From: Bimuria novae-zelandiae CBS 107.79
Lineage: Eukaryota; Ascomycota; Dothideomycetes; Pleosporales; Didymosphaeriaceae
Assembly: GCA_010015655.1 (NCBI GenBank)
Contig: ML976711.1
Coordinates: 358,013-422,012 of the forward strand
DNA length: 64,000 bases
Reading direction: 5' to 3'
In this document: piece after piece, positions 42,736-54,158 of the stretch
How positions within the stretch are numbered: position 1 is the stretch's first letter
How the letters are laid out: each line of letters begins with the position of its first letter
Notes under the pieces: model-generated
Databases searched by the model: none
What the model was told of the DNA's origin: nothing
Seen by the model: the letters and a program-made list of their open reading frames with translations, nothing else
Position numbers and translations under genes: made by a program

Positions 42736-44265
42736 TTAGGCGTCGTCATCTAAATCAATCTCCATCAGTGCCACAGAAATAGCGTGTCCCAGAGTTCCCG
42801 AGAGGGTGGCTACCATCTCCGTGCTGCAGTGCATGACCCTGACCCCAAGCTCTTCAACTGGCACAAGGAGCACATCGCGCGAACCGTGGTGCTGCCAACC
42901 AAGAAACTTCCGTAGACACTTGTACGTGAAGAGAAACACACTAAGCCTCCAGCTTGCAACGATGAACTGCCAAGGACCTTCCATCGCCTTGATGAAGAGA
43001 ACAGCCGAGCCAAGTACAGCATGCATCGTGATGAGAGCTGTTGCGGTATTCGAATCCAGCACCAGGGGGCCGATCTTGTAGACTGCTGTTTGAGCTGGTA
43101 GGACAGCACCTGGTGTTCTCGGTGACGTTCCAAGATCGGTGAAGATTTTCGAGCGGATGCGATCAGCAGCACTAATGACATGACCAGGGCCGGTGTCACC
43201 CACGTCCGCGAGGCCAGAGCGATGAAAGCGAAACTCGTGCTGGCCGATTGCATCTGCAATTTGTTGTTCAAGTGATACCGACGGGTTGGTAAGAACGGAG
43301 TCGTCCTCGTGTAGATTTTCGATATTTGAGACCGAGTCGTCATCTGAGATGATATGGTCTTGTACGCTGGAGCGAAGGTTCACTACTGTATGCCGAATAA
43401 GTGTGATGAAACATATAATAAAGGCAAAAGGTGCTTACGAGGCGGGCTGTGGTGGAGAGCAGGATGCGTACCGGAGGCCGGGCTCGCATTTGCGTTGTAA
43501 GGTCTATCAGGCTCTGAAGCAACTATCGCCTTTGTGTCAGTATCATGACAGACTTCATATATTCTGAGCAAGCTAGGACTCACATGGGGCGGCGCGATCA
43601 AGGACACCTTGCATAGCGCGGTCAATGTCAGTAGAGCTCGAAGTAGAGTCCTTGCATGCCTTTCGCAAAGATTCTGCCTTTGCATCTTCGACATCCTTCT
43701 CACGGCGATTTCGCTCCCAGTCGCTGAGAGTTTTCTGGTGGCTATCACCGACAACATCTGTCGTGCTCTCGACTGTAGTCGCTGTTGTCTGGTGTTCCGT
43801 CGTTGCGTCGCCGTCGACTCCCAGGATCTTCATCGCTTTCTCGCCATCCATTCGTTCCCTCACATCTAGGCTCGGCGAGTTCCATGCATGTTGCTCACTT
43901 CCAATCGTCTCGCGGTGTTTCTTATCTTCCTGTTCCTTGCATAGCTCGATCTTCGCTGCATGGCCCAACTGCTGATTGTCTTCCTTCACCTTCTCCCATT
44001 CGTCCAAGTCCAGAGCGCGCGACCGCTCCGACGGGTGCAGTCCGACCTTCGCGAATCCGGGCCTCAGGTCCATACCGCCTTTTTGTGAAGATGTCGGCGG
44101 AGAACCCGCGGGCGAGCCGCTGCTACTGCCTGCGCTGAGATTGGAACGCGAGTGGCCACCTTTAAAGAAGTCTTTGAAGCGGCTAGACTTCCTCTCTGAC
44201 TTCTGCTTCGGTGTGCTGATCGCGTCGATGTGCGCAGGAGTGTTTTCGATGCTGAGACGGGCCAT
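42736..44265 (-). CDS. unknown protein with disordered N-half; splice-junction codon reads TAG
   Basis: Best model: exons 44265-43584, 43513-43439 and 43385-42736, total 469 codons. Exon 1 is a Ser/Lys-rich, charged region (SSRFKDFFKGG, then DLDEWEKVKEDNQQL) with no known domain. Exon 3 holds a moderately hydrophobic pair of helices (TALITMHAVLGSAVLFIKAM, then RLSVFLFTYKCLRKFLGW), possibly membrane-associated. Phases are consistent, and introns have GTGAGT and GTAAGC donors. The codon assembled across intron 1 is T/AG, an in-frame stop at position 228. If exon 1 is left unspliced it ends after 230 residues (AAPCES). So the gene is either truncated, pseudogenised at this codon, or spliced in a way I did not find. 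Family not recognised. Confidence 0.55.
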
Positions 44266-44674
44266 GACGACGGTGTGTGGGAAACTTGGATGGGCGGGGT
44301 ACGGCAGGTGCGCTGAGTTTAATAGAAGCGTCGCCAGGGAACGCGTTCGTTGCCAAGGCGCCTCGTTCGTAGGGCTTGTACGAGTAGCGCTACTTACCTA
44401 AGCGAGATGAATGTTAATGTCACATGTGCCCAGGCGCAATACGATGCAGCTGCAGTTGTCAGGTGGAAGCAGGTAATTCATGACTGCCATTAAAAACGGT
44501 CACGAAGGTTCAAAAAGCATCCCAGTATCGAGTCAACAGAAAATTTCTAACAATATCACACTCGAGTACGAGAAAACATCCAACTACGTTAGGAATCTAC
44601 CATAAAAATTCATAAATGGGGCATTCGCTATCCAAGAAAGCGCCTAAACTTTGCTGAACTGCAGTTGCAGCCTC
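44266..44674. other. intergenic, nothing recognised
   Basis: Upstream of the preceding minus-strand gene and downstream of the tail-anchored protein gene. Confidence 0.45.
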
Positions 44675-45047
44675 CTAGAAGCGGCGCAAACGCATAACTA
44701 CGAGCATGATGGCACCAAGAACTGCCAGAAGCATTGTAAGAAAAGGGCCATGCTCCTTTAGGAAGCTCGAGATTAGAGACTCATCCTCTTCCTTGTTCTC
44801 CTCATCTCGACCCATGAAGAACTCGTAGCGTTCCGAATCCTTTGCGGAGAACATGCCACTGTGACGGAACCACTCCGCAGCGGCAGCAGTAATCCTCTTG
44901 GACTCCCTTGAAGCGGTGGCCTTGGCGAGGTACTGAGCTGGGTCGACAACTGGTCATAGTTAAACGTCTTTCAAAAGCAAGAGATGTGAGCTTACCGTAT
45001 TCGCGTATGTTGGACTGAAGATCTTTTGATTTGCAGGAAACCATCAT
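44675..45047 (-). CDS. small tail-anchored membrane protein, unknown
   Basis: Exons 45047-44996 and 44937-44675 over a 58-nt intron (GTAAGC...CGACCCAG) give 104 residues. The chain is charged and helical (AKATASRESKRITAAAAEWF, then GRDEENKEEDESLISSFLKEHGP). A single C-terminal transmembrane helix (about residues 82-98, FLTMLLAVLGAIMLVVM) follows, then RLRRF. This is a classic tail-anchor arrangement, so insertion into ER or outer mitochondrial membrane is likely; the basic end may favour mitochondria. A branch-like CTAAT and CAG just upstream of the ATG (45055-45065) suggest an additional 5' intron, perhaps in the leader. No named family recognised. Confidence 0.72.
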
Positions 45048-45436
45048 GCGATTTCTGTTGTAGATTAGTTTCAATGTCTAAGGTCTGGTTTCAAATGCCG
45101 CGTGAGTTGATTGAGGGTCCTCGAATGCCTTGGTGAGCTTCTCGTACTAAGGCAGGTGGGCTTATATGCGTGTTGTGCGAGATCCCGTTGGAGTGGGATT
45201 TGGCAAGAGCGGTCAGTGAAAGTCTAAGTGAGCTCGTAGGGACCCAAGCGCAAGATAATATCAGAGAATCTTCGGATGAGAATAGGCGCGAGGCATACGG
45301 CTATCCAGCATATCCCAGGCTTGAGCACGTGTGCACTGCGACGCGACCTAATTGTTTCACCACCATCGCCATGTTTTCTCTCAACCTGTACACCCGTGCG
45401 CGCTTAGAAACCCAGCGCTGATCAAACCTTCAAAAC
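45048..45436. other. divergent promoter region
   Basis: Lies between the divergent tail-anchored protein and the next plus-strand gene. No specific motif supported. Confidence 0.45.
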
Positions 45437-46081
45437 ATGCTCGCACATAACAAATCTACGCCGTACCCCCAATCTGTTTCGCCCACGCGCGCGTCGATCA
45501 ACAAGGACCAAACCGAATACTCGCCTCTGTCCACGACCAGACACAACCTCGCCACTATGTTTAGTACCCTCTTTCGACTGGTGCGCAACCCCATCCTCGC
45601 CGCCATCGTCATCGCGATTTTCGTCCACGAGCCTGCGTTCCAACTCTTCCACGACGGGCCGTTCTATATCCACGTCGTCGTGCGCGTCGCATTTCTCTAC
45701 ATCCGCGGCTGGCTCCAGAACGCTCAATCTCGCGATTTAAGCAGCTTTCTCTGCTCTTATGCTCGCACCGCTCTCCTGTTTTGCGCACCGATCATTCAAC
45801 CTGTGCTTCCTTGGGCGAACCAAGTCGGTACAAACATTGTGCGCTTGAGCCCGCGGTTGCTTTGTTACGTGAACTCCGGAGTGGTGGAAGTGGGCAAGTA
45901 CTTGGTGGATGTTGTTATGGATAAGGAAGGAACGGAATGGAGCGAGATGTGGAAGACTGTTGGGAAGGAGGTCGCTGGCTACTGCATGACAGATACCTAT
46001 AGTATGACCCACCCACTGTTGGCAAGTTTTGGTAGAAGCGAAACCATGCTTTATTTTTTGCGATGTTGTTGGAGGCTTTAG
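45437..46081 (+). CDS. hypothetical protein with hydrophobic segments
   Basis: Intronless frame of 214 codons from ATG 45437 to TAG. The first 40 residues are polar (Ser/Thr/Pro) and could contain a later start (M at 45557). Then come a strong hydrophobic helix (PILAAIVIAIFVHEPAFQLF), a mostly aromatic/aliphatic stretch (FYIHVVVRVAFLYIRGWL) and another hydrophobic region (ALLFCAPIIQPVLPW). A loose mitochondrial or ER membrane protein is possible. No family recognised. The opposite-strand frame here is judged a shadow because it is highly charged without pattern. Confidence 0.5.
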   Translation: MLAHNKSTPYPQSVSPTRASINKDQTEYSPLSTTRHNLATMFSTLFRLVRNPILAAIVIAIFVHEPAFQLFHDGPFYIHVVVRVAFLYIRGWLQNAQSRDLSSFLCSYARTALLFCAPIIQPVLPWANQVGTNIVRLSPRLLCYVNSGVVEVGKYLVDVVMDKEGTEWSEMWKTVGKEVAGYCMTDTYSMTHPLLASFGRSETMLYFLRCCWRL

Positions 46082-46610
46082 CATGACGGCTGTTCAACGA
46101 CATGAGGGTGGACGGACCTGAAGCGTTCAAGACGCGATATCCAAAAGCGGGATTACTACCTAGGCAGTGTCGCATGGTGGAGCCAGGGGCATGTTCCGAC
46201 GTGGAGCACAAAACCCAGAGTATAGATAATGATATTTCGGTTAGAAACTAGAGAATTCCGTCCGTTCCACGTTGTCATCGCCCGTTCTTTCACCCTAGGA
46301 TAAGCAATTAGCAGGCGCCTATTCCGTGCCTAGGCTAAGACCATATGTATGAAGTAGTCCTGCGATTTTTTGTCTTGGCATAAACATAATGAGGCGCTTG
46401 CGCTCAGTCGTCAACCGGCGAAATGTCGCACTGCCAAGTCAAACTAGGCCGTGTGGTGAATATCAGTTCCAGTCGCGCCTTCTTTTTATGTTGAATCAAA
46501 GCGCACCCGCCCTGTCCCTGTGCAAGTATATCTCTTCCGCCCTCTTGAATCACCCACAACCCAATCTGTGCCTCCATTGTACTAAACGAACCGAACGCCG
46601 ACCACTTGAG
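46082..46610. other. intergenic, nothing recognised
   Basis: An upstream extension of the MYND frame starts at 46389 but lacks conserved features. The ATG at 46611 is preferred. Confidence 0.4.
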
Positions 46611-47864
46611 ATGGCGAAAACAGTCCGCTTTCGATGCGCGCTGGCATCCTGCGCCCGTATATCAAGCGCTAATGAAGATGGCCTCGTTCTATGCAAATGT
46701 AAGGGTCGTTACTACTGCAACAAGACGTGCCGGAAGGCCAATTCGGGCATCCACGACCCCGACTGCAAGACCATCGAGTACCTGGCGAATCCGAAGAACA
46801 TATCCACCGCTGACCGCATGATCATTCTGCGCGACCCGGCTTCCGGTGAGCTCGCGAAGCGATCGGACGTGCTGTATCATCTCATCCTTGTCATACATAG
46901 AGAAGGATAGCCAAAGCGCGCGCGATACATTGCACCCTTTGTCGAGCTTGCACCCTTGGAGCATAGCATCCAAGAAACGATTCAAGGCTTTAAGACTATT
47001 ATACCAAGCGGCGCCTTTCTCTCTGAGTTGCTACATTCGCCTGTATGTGGTCTGGCTGGTGTCGCAGAGGTTCGCATTCCACCACAGGGCTTCGAGGGAT
47101 CCATCACTTTCCAAATCCGATGCGAGCAGCAGAAGTACATCAAGTATTGCTATCGCACATCGCTTTGGAGCTTTGGCAAGCTGCTGTATACGGTTGTGGT
47201 AGACACGCCCATGATCCGCACCAACAAGTACGAGGACGAGGAGCAATACGTGACAAAAGTAGAGGTTGAGGCTACCTTTGGAGCATTGGCCGTTGCAAAC
47301 GAGCGCGTCAAAGCGATAGTCGAGAGCTAGAACAAAGAGAAGGGAATAGAGGGGAAGGTTATATCAGTCGGGACTTACTCTGTGCGTGGAATCCAGACTT
47401 CACTAAAGCAGAACGTTGAGCTGAGGCATGTGCGCATCATCCCCCGAACTATGTGGCAGGCTGGAGCGCTGAAGGGAACAGATGGCGAGGCAATCATGTC
47501 GAGGCCGAAGGATAGATGGAGCTACTCGATGCGCGCACGCATGGTGGAGCATAAGGATCGACGAATGAACGCAGTGAATGTGACGCTACGCTCTCAGAGC
47601 TAGAGCGGTTCTGCGAAGCGCACAAACGATCATCTGGACCTGGATTCAGATTCGGGTGTGGCGACGAAGCGTTTCCGCGGGGACATCGACGATATGCCGG
47701 ATGAGCAGACGCCTGCCATGGAGAACGATGACAGGAGCGTCCTCGGCAAGCGGCCGCGTGAGGACATGGAAGATGACACGGATACAGAAATGACATCGAA
47801 ACGTATTCGCGATGAAGAGCATCTGACTCCGAGAGAGCCAGAAGAAGACGGGGAAGTGGTGTAA
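46611..47864 (+). pseudogene. MYND-type zinc finger protein with three in-frame TAG codons
   Basis: From ATG 46611 a single frame of 418 codons runs to TAA 47862-47864. It is broken only by TAG at codons 100 (46908-46910), 240 (47328-47330) and 331 (47601-47603). There is no frameshift. Residues 9-52 form a MYND finger: C9, C14, C28-K-C30, C36, C40, H48, C52. The middle is an ordered alpha/beta region (PSGAFLSELLHSPVC, then TSLWSFGKLLYTVVVDTP). The C-terminus is acidic with KRxR-type basic clusters (GKRPREDMEDD, TSKRIRDEE), a likely nuclear signal. MYND fingers mediate protein contacts, often in regulators. All three stops could come from CAG (or TGG) by one transition. As written it is a pseudogene yielding at most 99 residues; recoding or strain-specific loss are alternatives. 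Confidence 0.75.
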
Positions 47865-48243
47865 TGCAAATGGGGCATGCGGCTTCCTGGGAGCGAGTAC
47901 AAACGGACACCTGGTTATCTGAAGGTAATGCGGCTATTGAAACGTTGGAGAAGAAAACAAACCGGCTCATGAAAACTTATTATAATGGGCTCCGACCATG
48001 ATTTCTACGAGGTTTGAGTTATATTTCTTTCCTTTGTATTTGAGGGGCTGGATGCTGCGCGGCACTTGACAGGTGGACCATTGCGTCTAGCAAGTGACAT
48101 AAACAGCGACAAATTTTTTCCAGAAACACGTGTCGAAAAACGATCGTTTATGTGATGTTCTGAAAGTCGATGGTAATGGTGATGGTGATTGAGCTGGCTG
48201 CCGTGGGGAGGAGAAAGCATAAGGCTGACATGTTCGCATGACG
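47865..48243. other. intergenic left of the MITE
   Basis: No gene recognised. Confidence 0.45.
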
Positions 48244-48479
48244 TACGAGGAGCTCGTTTTTAGTGAGTCATATGCCAAGGTATCTTCGAGGTGACAGTGC
48301 TACACCACAACCATAATCTTTAACGATAATTTATAATAATCTAGGAGGTAAAAAAGACAATTTAGAGCTAATTTTCCTATAAATTTAATATTTTTTATTA
48401 TTATTTTAAAGAGTTGTGGTGTGGTGCTGTTAGGTAGAAATACCTTGGCATATGACTCGCTAAAAACGAGCTCCTCGTA
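48244..48479. mobile_element. 236-bp MITE with long terminal inverted repeats
   Basis: Both ends begin TACGAGGAGCTCGTTTTTAG on their own strand, with one mismatch (GTGAG versus GCGAG) in the first 40 bases. Weaker symmetry continues for about 75 bases, through the ACCACAA and TCTTTAA blocks. Terminal TA at both ends fits Tc1/mariner target choice. The inside is AT-rich with no coding capacity, so it is non-autonomous. RNA copied from it would fold into a long hairpin. Its ends do not match the 51-bp ends of the Fot1-like element at 38149, so a different transposase family member would have moved it. Confidence 0.85.
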
Positions 48480-50102
48480 ACGCCTTCTCCCGCTAGCCGG
48501 GATGCAACGTCGCAATCTAGCCTTCTCTCCAACTCACCGCTCCTCCACTGTTACACTCTACAGCCTCGCCGAGTTGCTGCATCATCCGTCCCGGATGAAT
48601 TGGTCCCACGAGCGGTCTGCAGGCACCTACCTGCATACACGTATGCCGGTCTTCGTCTCTTCCTTGGTTCTCCGACATGCGGCAACTTTTTTATTTCTAA
48701 GCTCACGGCGTCTACACGCCTTCTTCAAGGCATATAATCCGAATCGAAATCTGATTGGCTCTTGATCCATGAACAACGGTGAGTTTTGGAGCTCAGACGC
48801 TGCCCGGGAGCCCATAAGGCTGAGCACTAAGGCTTTAGAACCTGGTGATCCCACGCGAAGCGGGTAAGCCTGCAACGTTTCTACTGACAACATGCATCGC
48901 TGTGCATCCTCAGATCTGGATCTCTGTCGAATCGGAGTTGTTGGCTGGCGTGGTGGTCAGCTCAAACGTTCGCGTATAGCCAGATGATGTCGTCTTATGC
49001 AGGCACGACTCCTGACTCCTACCGCCGGGCTCCATATCCAGCTCTATGGATTGGGTGAGACGCTGCTCGCGAATGGGCGAAGTATCTCGATCTCGTTTCT
49101 CAAGCAGTCCGATTATCTACCAACAACTATTCAGAGACGCAAGTTGATACTCAGATGAGATGGCCACATTGCGGCAGTTGGTGACAATCGACGGCTGAAG
49201 TGATCTAGATCACTTCTTCGTGCGTCATATTGCCCCCGATGACGGTATACCGTCATCCTGACGTTAGCGGTACCTGCGCGGCCCACGACCTTTCTTTCCT
49301 CTAACGGATCTCTACGGCTACGAACCGTATGCTTCCAAGCGCAATATCCTCAAGTTCCAGGTCGTGTATGGTTGTCACAAGCGAGCACCATGTATCGTAA
49401 AAATTAACGTTCCCTGGCTTTGAGCAACACGCGAAGTGCAGATTGTGCAGTTACAATCAAGCGTTGCTGTCAATCACGCTCGTTCATTCACCTGCATCCC
49501 AAGCAAGCTTCACCTCCACTTCACCTCTTTTGACAACTTCCTCTCACTGCACAAGAGCAACAGAAGTCGGTCAGGCTAGCAGTTGCGCGAACCACATACG
49601 GTTAGCTGACCGCCCCAAAGCCACGCCGAAATACACCTGGGCAGAGCCAGCGAACGGGGGCCTCCGCCCATGGCATGGCTCCTTCGTGCCAACGGGACGA
49701 CTCATTCCTATTGACGGAACATGGAACAGTGTGCAGCTGAGATGGTTCGGTGCCTCGTCTGCCTGTCCGCCTTTTGAAGGGGATGGACTAGCGCTGCGGG
49801 CCCGTTCGACGGCTCGCGGCGGCGGCCGGATGCTGATTTGCTGCAAGCCAATCTGGGTGGGGATGTTGGCGGCTGAGCCGAGGAGGACCCCCGTGTCTGA
49901 CCGCCCCGCTTAATTCTCACGGGGAGTGGGCTGTTGCTGAAAATACACTACCCGAACGTCTGAGCTCCTGCCGTCACTGCGGCTGAGTATCTACATCACA
50001 ACGTGGAATTATTTATTGACGTGCTTTGAGCCCCCCAACAATGGACGCCATCCGATCTCTACCGTCTGCTCTACTCCTAGACCCATTTAGCCGGGCGGAC
50101 GA
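48480..50102. other. long intergenic stretch, nothing recognised
   Basis: Several frames of 60-155 codons occur (for example 49443-49913 on the plus strand) but overlap one another on both strands and show no motif. No RNA gene or repeat was seen. Confidence 0.4.
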
Positions 50103-53100
50103 ATGACCATGGATTCCCAAATCTCGCATATCGACATGGTGAACATCTCCAGACCACAATCCAAAGCTCCTAGCATGGCCAACGAAGCTCCCGTTCCACT
50201 CCGACCCCGGCTTCGGGTGAGGAAACAACCCCCCCAGAAGTCTATCGATCAATTCTGGGCCAATTTTACCACCAAACACCCAGGCAAAGTGTTTACCGTA
50301 TTGCCCGATAATCTCTATGCAAAGCGCGCCGCAGCTTACGCGCCCCGAGGCTCTATCCCAGGCCAAAATGCGCTGGCTTCTTATCAGGAAGCTGTCGATG
50401 CTTGTAAGAAAAAAATTTCTAAGATTGTGAGCGAGTCCCGTCGGCTCAATCAAAAGTACCGCGACCCGCACTTTGACATCGAGGCCGACTTCAAGCGATC
50501 GCAGCAGTTCCCAGATATCCCACCGGACTGCCTTACGGCCCTGACCGAAGATAAAACCACTTTTCAGCCCATGTCTGTCAAGAGAATCGAGGTACGGCAC
50601 TGTTCGGGAGCTACGCCGCCTAGCATGCCGCTAATCATTTTTGTGTACTACAGGACATTTTCGAGGGAAAAGCGCAGTTCTTCATAAACGGTGCGACCGC
50701 AAACGACGTCCGACAAGGCAACGATGGCGACTGCTGGTTTATGTCAGCATTAGCCACGATAAGCAATAAAGAGGAGCTGATCCAGAGGGTCTGTGTTGCG
50801 CGAGACGAGCAGGTCGGCGTGTATGGATTCGTGTTCCACAGAGGTAGGGACGAAGGCTGTATAGGTTGAACAACACGCTGACGCCGCACAGATGGAGAAT
50901 GGATCTCTTCCATTGTAGACGATAAGCTCTACTTAATAAAAGAAGCAAGTCTGTCTCTGCGCTGCCCTCACAGTGGCTAACCTGCCCAGGACTTTGACGA
51001 AGCCACGCTTGGCCGGCATCAATGGTTGGAGTTGCAGAACCGGAAGAGCCCAGAGGACGAATATCGCACAGTGATGCAGACCGGATCACGAGCGCTGTAC
51101 TTCGCACAGTGCAGCGATCCCAACGAGACGTGGTTGCCTCTTTTGGAAAAAGCCTACGCAAAGGCGCATGGTGACTACTCGGCCATTGACGGAGGTTTCG
51201 TAGGCGAGGGCATCGAAGACCTCACCGGTGGCGTGACTAGTGAAGTCTTTGCTACGGACATCCTGGACAAGAATGCGTTCTGGCGTGATGAACTTCTTAA
51301 TGTAAACAAGACGTTCCTCTTCGGATGCGGCCAAATGGGGGGGATATATGGTCAAAGGAAAGGTATTCAAGAAAAGCATGCGTACTCCATCATGGAAGCC
51401 CGCGAGATTGATGGACATCGGCTCCTTAAACTTCGCAACCCGTGGGGTCGAACCGAATGGACTGGACGCTGGAGTGACGGTTCCGAGGAGTGGACACCTG
51501 AGTGGATGCAGAAACTGAACCACAAGTTCGGCGATGATGGTGTTTTCTGGATATCCTATGAAGATCTTTTGCGACACTACCAGCACTTCGATCGGACGCG
51601 CTTGTTCGGGCCCGAGTGGACTGTTTCGCAGCAGTGGACAAGTGTTAATGTCCCCTGGTCGGTGGATTATCTGGACACGAAGTTCAAAGTTCACCTCTCA
51701 AAGCCTAGTCCTGTCGTGATTGTGCTTAGCCAGTTGGACGATCGCTACTTTGAAGGTCTCCAGGGCCAATACGAGTTCAATCTACAGTTCCGCCTCCACA
51801 AAGACGACGAAGAAGACTACATCGTGCGTAGTAATACTGCGTATTTCATGAAGCGCTCAGTTTCCACGGAGCTGGATCTCGAAGCAGGCAACTACACGGT
51901 CCTGCTGAAGGTCAAGGCTACGCGGCTCGACAACGCGACACCGGAGGAGATCATCCACCTGAACTGCAACAAACGTCGGGAGAAGCTTCTATCTATCGGT
52001 CTGTCTTATGACCTTGCACATGCCAAGGGACACTTCCGCGAACAACAGAAGGAGAAACTCGTTCGAGAGCGCGAACAAAAGATTGAGCGCAAGAAAGCGC
52101 AGCTGAAGCAGTCATATGAGCAGCGTCAGAAGCTTCGCAGAAAGGCTAAGCTGCGACAACAGAAGAAAGCCGCCAAGCAGCAGTCCCACAAGAAGCCCAA
52201 GGCTAGTGACCTCCAGGAAGTCGAGAAGAAGCTTGAAGATCTTACCGGCTTGGGAATCAATGTCGAGGATGCAGGCCGTCCTTCCGACGCAGAGCCTGAA
52301 ATCAAGCCTATGCATCCAAATGTGAGCCGCCACACAAGAGCTGCAAGCACTGGTGGTGTTGACATGGTTCGTCAGAGATCCTCAAGCCCAAGCGGCGGAT
52401 ACGGCGGTCGTGGAGGGTATAATCGCGGACGAGATGGGTACAATGCAGCTCTTCCCGGAGCTTTGCAAGGTCGTGGAGGCTGTAAGTATCGCCTGCCAGG
52501 GTACCTGTTTATACACCATGTCGCTAATCTACCCCTAGACAATCGTGACGCGGGTCAAGGATCGAGCATGGCCGAGGCGCTAGCGCAAGCAACTGGAAGC
52601 AGTGCAAACCAACGTTCATCAAGCCCCAGTCGCGGCTACGGTGGCCGTAGTGGCTACAACCAGAACGCCGGTTTCGAAGGACGAGGCGGTTATAACCAAA
52701 ATGCTGCCGGCTTCGAAGGCCGCGGTGGTTACAATGCAGACGCTTATCAAGGTCGTGATGGTTACAACGGACGCGACGGTTATAATGGTCGCGATGGCTA
52801 CAACGAGGGTGGCCAAACCGATTCGCCAATCCCCACCCCTATGTCAGAAGAGTTTCATCCTGGCACGCCATCCCAAAGGCAATACAGTCCTCGTCCTGAT
52901 CGCCGACCTAATCAACCATCTCCAGCAGCCTCGCGCCGAGCAACTCTATCGCCCATCCCAGGTATCCGACCCGGAATTTCTGTCCCTCGAAGCCGCGGCG
53001 CAAGCGTAGTCTCCCATCGCGCCCGCCACGGCGTCTGCTCCCCGTCCGAGTTGTCAGACTCTTCATCCTGGGACTCCGAGCTCGATGGTCCCGACAGTTG

Positions 53101-53524
53101 CGACTCCGACTTTGATCCCTCAGATGCGGATGAGTTTCCGCCCCGCTTTTATGAGCAATCTCGGTACCGTTCCCGCTACTACGAGGAGGAAGAAGATGAG
53201 TTCGAGCGTGACCCTTGGAATGCCGTGTGCGTGCTCGGGCTGCGTGTCTTTTCCCAGGATACGGATGTCACTATTGAAGTGCACAACGGCGAAGGCGAGC
53301 ACAAGAAGAACGATGGTGATGATCGCTCTAGCATTATCAGTGTTACGAAGAAGGAGCGGGAGCTTGATGTTGATGACAGTGCAGCAGATGCAACAAGCCC
53401 TCTGAGGACGAGGGGAAGCCTCGATTCGGCGCTGCAGCAGAGATCAGTGGTTGCGCAGAGGGTAGCACTTGTAGGAAGCGCGCCGGCCGGGAAGGAGAGG
53501 GATAGACAGGGAACACTTTCTTAA
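50103..53524 (+). CDS. calpain-family cysteine protease with RGG/GYN repeat tail
   Basis: Five exons (50103-50591, 50654-50843, 50892-50944, 50990-52481, 52539-53524) encode 1069 residues. The CysPc domain is complete: catalytic Cys190 in QGNDGDCWFMSALA, His374 in EKHAYSIMEAREI and Asn394 in LRNPWG. A C2-like domain III follows (about residues 440-590), then a Lys/Arg/Gln coiled coil (QKIERKKAQLKQSYEQRQK) and a Gly/Tyr/Arg repeat tail. The acidic end (CDSDFDPSDADEF) follows. No EF-hand domain is seen, so it is an atypical calpain; calcium dependence would rest on the core. Intron 3 is a GC-AG intron (GCAAGT at 50945). Intron 4 (57 nt) has no stop and length divisible by three, so its retention adds 19 residues. 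Fungal calpain-like proteases process regulatory proteins; the substrate here is unknown. Confidence 0.92.
52385..52815 (+). repeat. imperfect GYGGRGGYN / GRDGYN coding repeats
   Basis: Units such as GGYNRGRDGYN, GRGGYNQN, GRDGYNGRDGYNGRDGYN recur within exons 4 and 5 of the calpain gene. They give a low-complexity, RNA-binding-like or phase-separation-prone tail. The best run of near-identical 18-bp units is at about 52750-52805. Confidence 0.75.
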
Positions 53525-54158
53525 AGTGTCTGTCTCTAAATTGTGCCGCGATTATTCCAACATTATCGTGTTTTCAGAGTAACGGTTAGATTCGTGGTCA
53601 GCGTACTAGTGGAGCAAGGTTTTTGGTTGACACAAATTGATTTGACAAGGAATTTACCCTCTGGAGTTCCGGTGGTTCAGGACGTACATGCGCTGGGTGT
53701 CGCTACGATATACGCAATAGTTGAATACATCTCATCTCTCTTGAATAGTCTCTTGCTGCGAACCTTCCCTCGTACACGAGCTCCAGGGCCCCCGGGCCGC
53801 AGGAAGGGCCGAACTTCACCCATTGACCTTGCATACAAGGCTCCGCCAAAATACAATCGTCTTTCAAGCCTTACCACAGGGTTGAGCTATGGGTTCATGG
53901 GGCCGGCCGTTGCAGCTGTGCAAGTGTCAGCGGCAGAGCGTGCAGGGTAGACCCTGAAGCAAGCCAATCAAGACTAGTGGCTTGGCAGTCTTAAAGTACT
54001 GTGCCACACCACATTAGTGTCCCAAACACTTATTTTAGGTTCGAGAGCCCGCATGTTCCAGGAAGCAGTAATCGCTCTATTTGTTACCCTCTAGCATCGA
54101 TCCGATCGCCAATTCCTGCAAAAGAAGACAGAGTTATAGCTAAACTTTCGCTTCCATC
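53525..54158. other. intergenic, nothing recognised
   Basis: A 135-codon plus-strand frame (53543-53950) has mixed composition and no motif; not accepted as a gene. Confidence 0.4.

Noticed and set aside
46611..47864. TAG reassigned to an amino acid as a general rule
   Set aside because: Apparently intact genes in this window also end in TAG (for example the tail-anchored protein at 44675), so a global code change does not fit.
49443..49913. 156-codon plus-strand frame and its antisense partners
   Set aside because: Composition looks random in all frames and there is no motif.
53543..53950. 135-codon plus-strand frame after the calpain gene
   Set aside because: No recognisable domain; probably 3' untranslated or spacer sequence.
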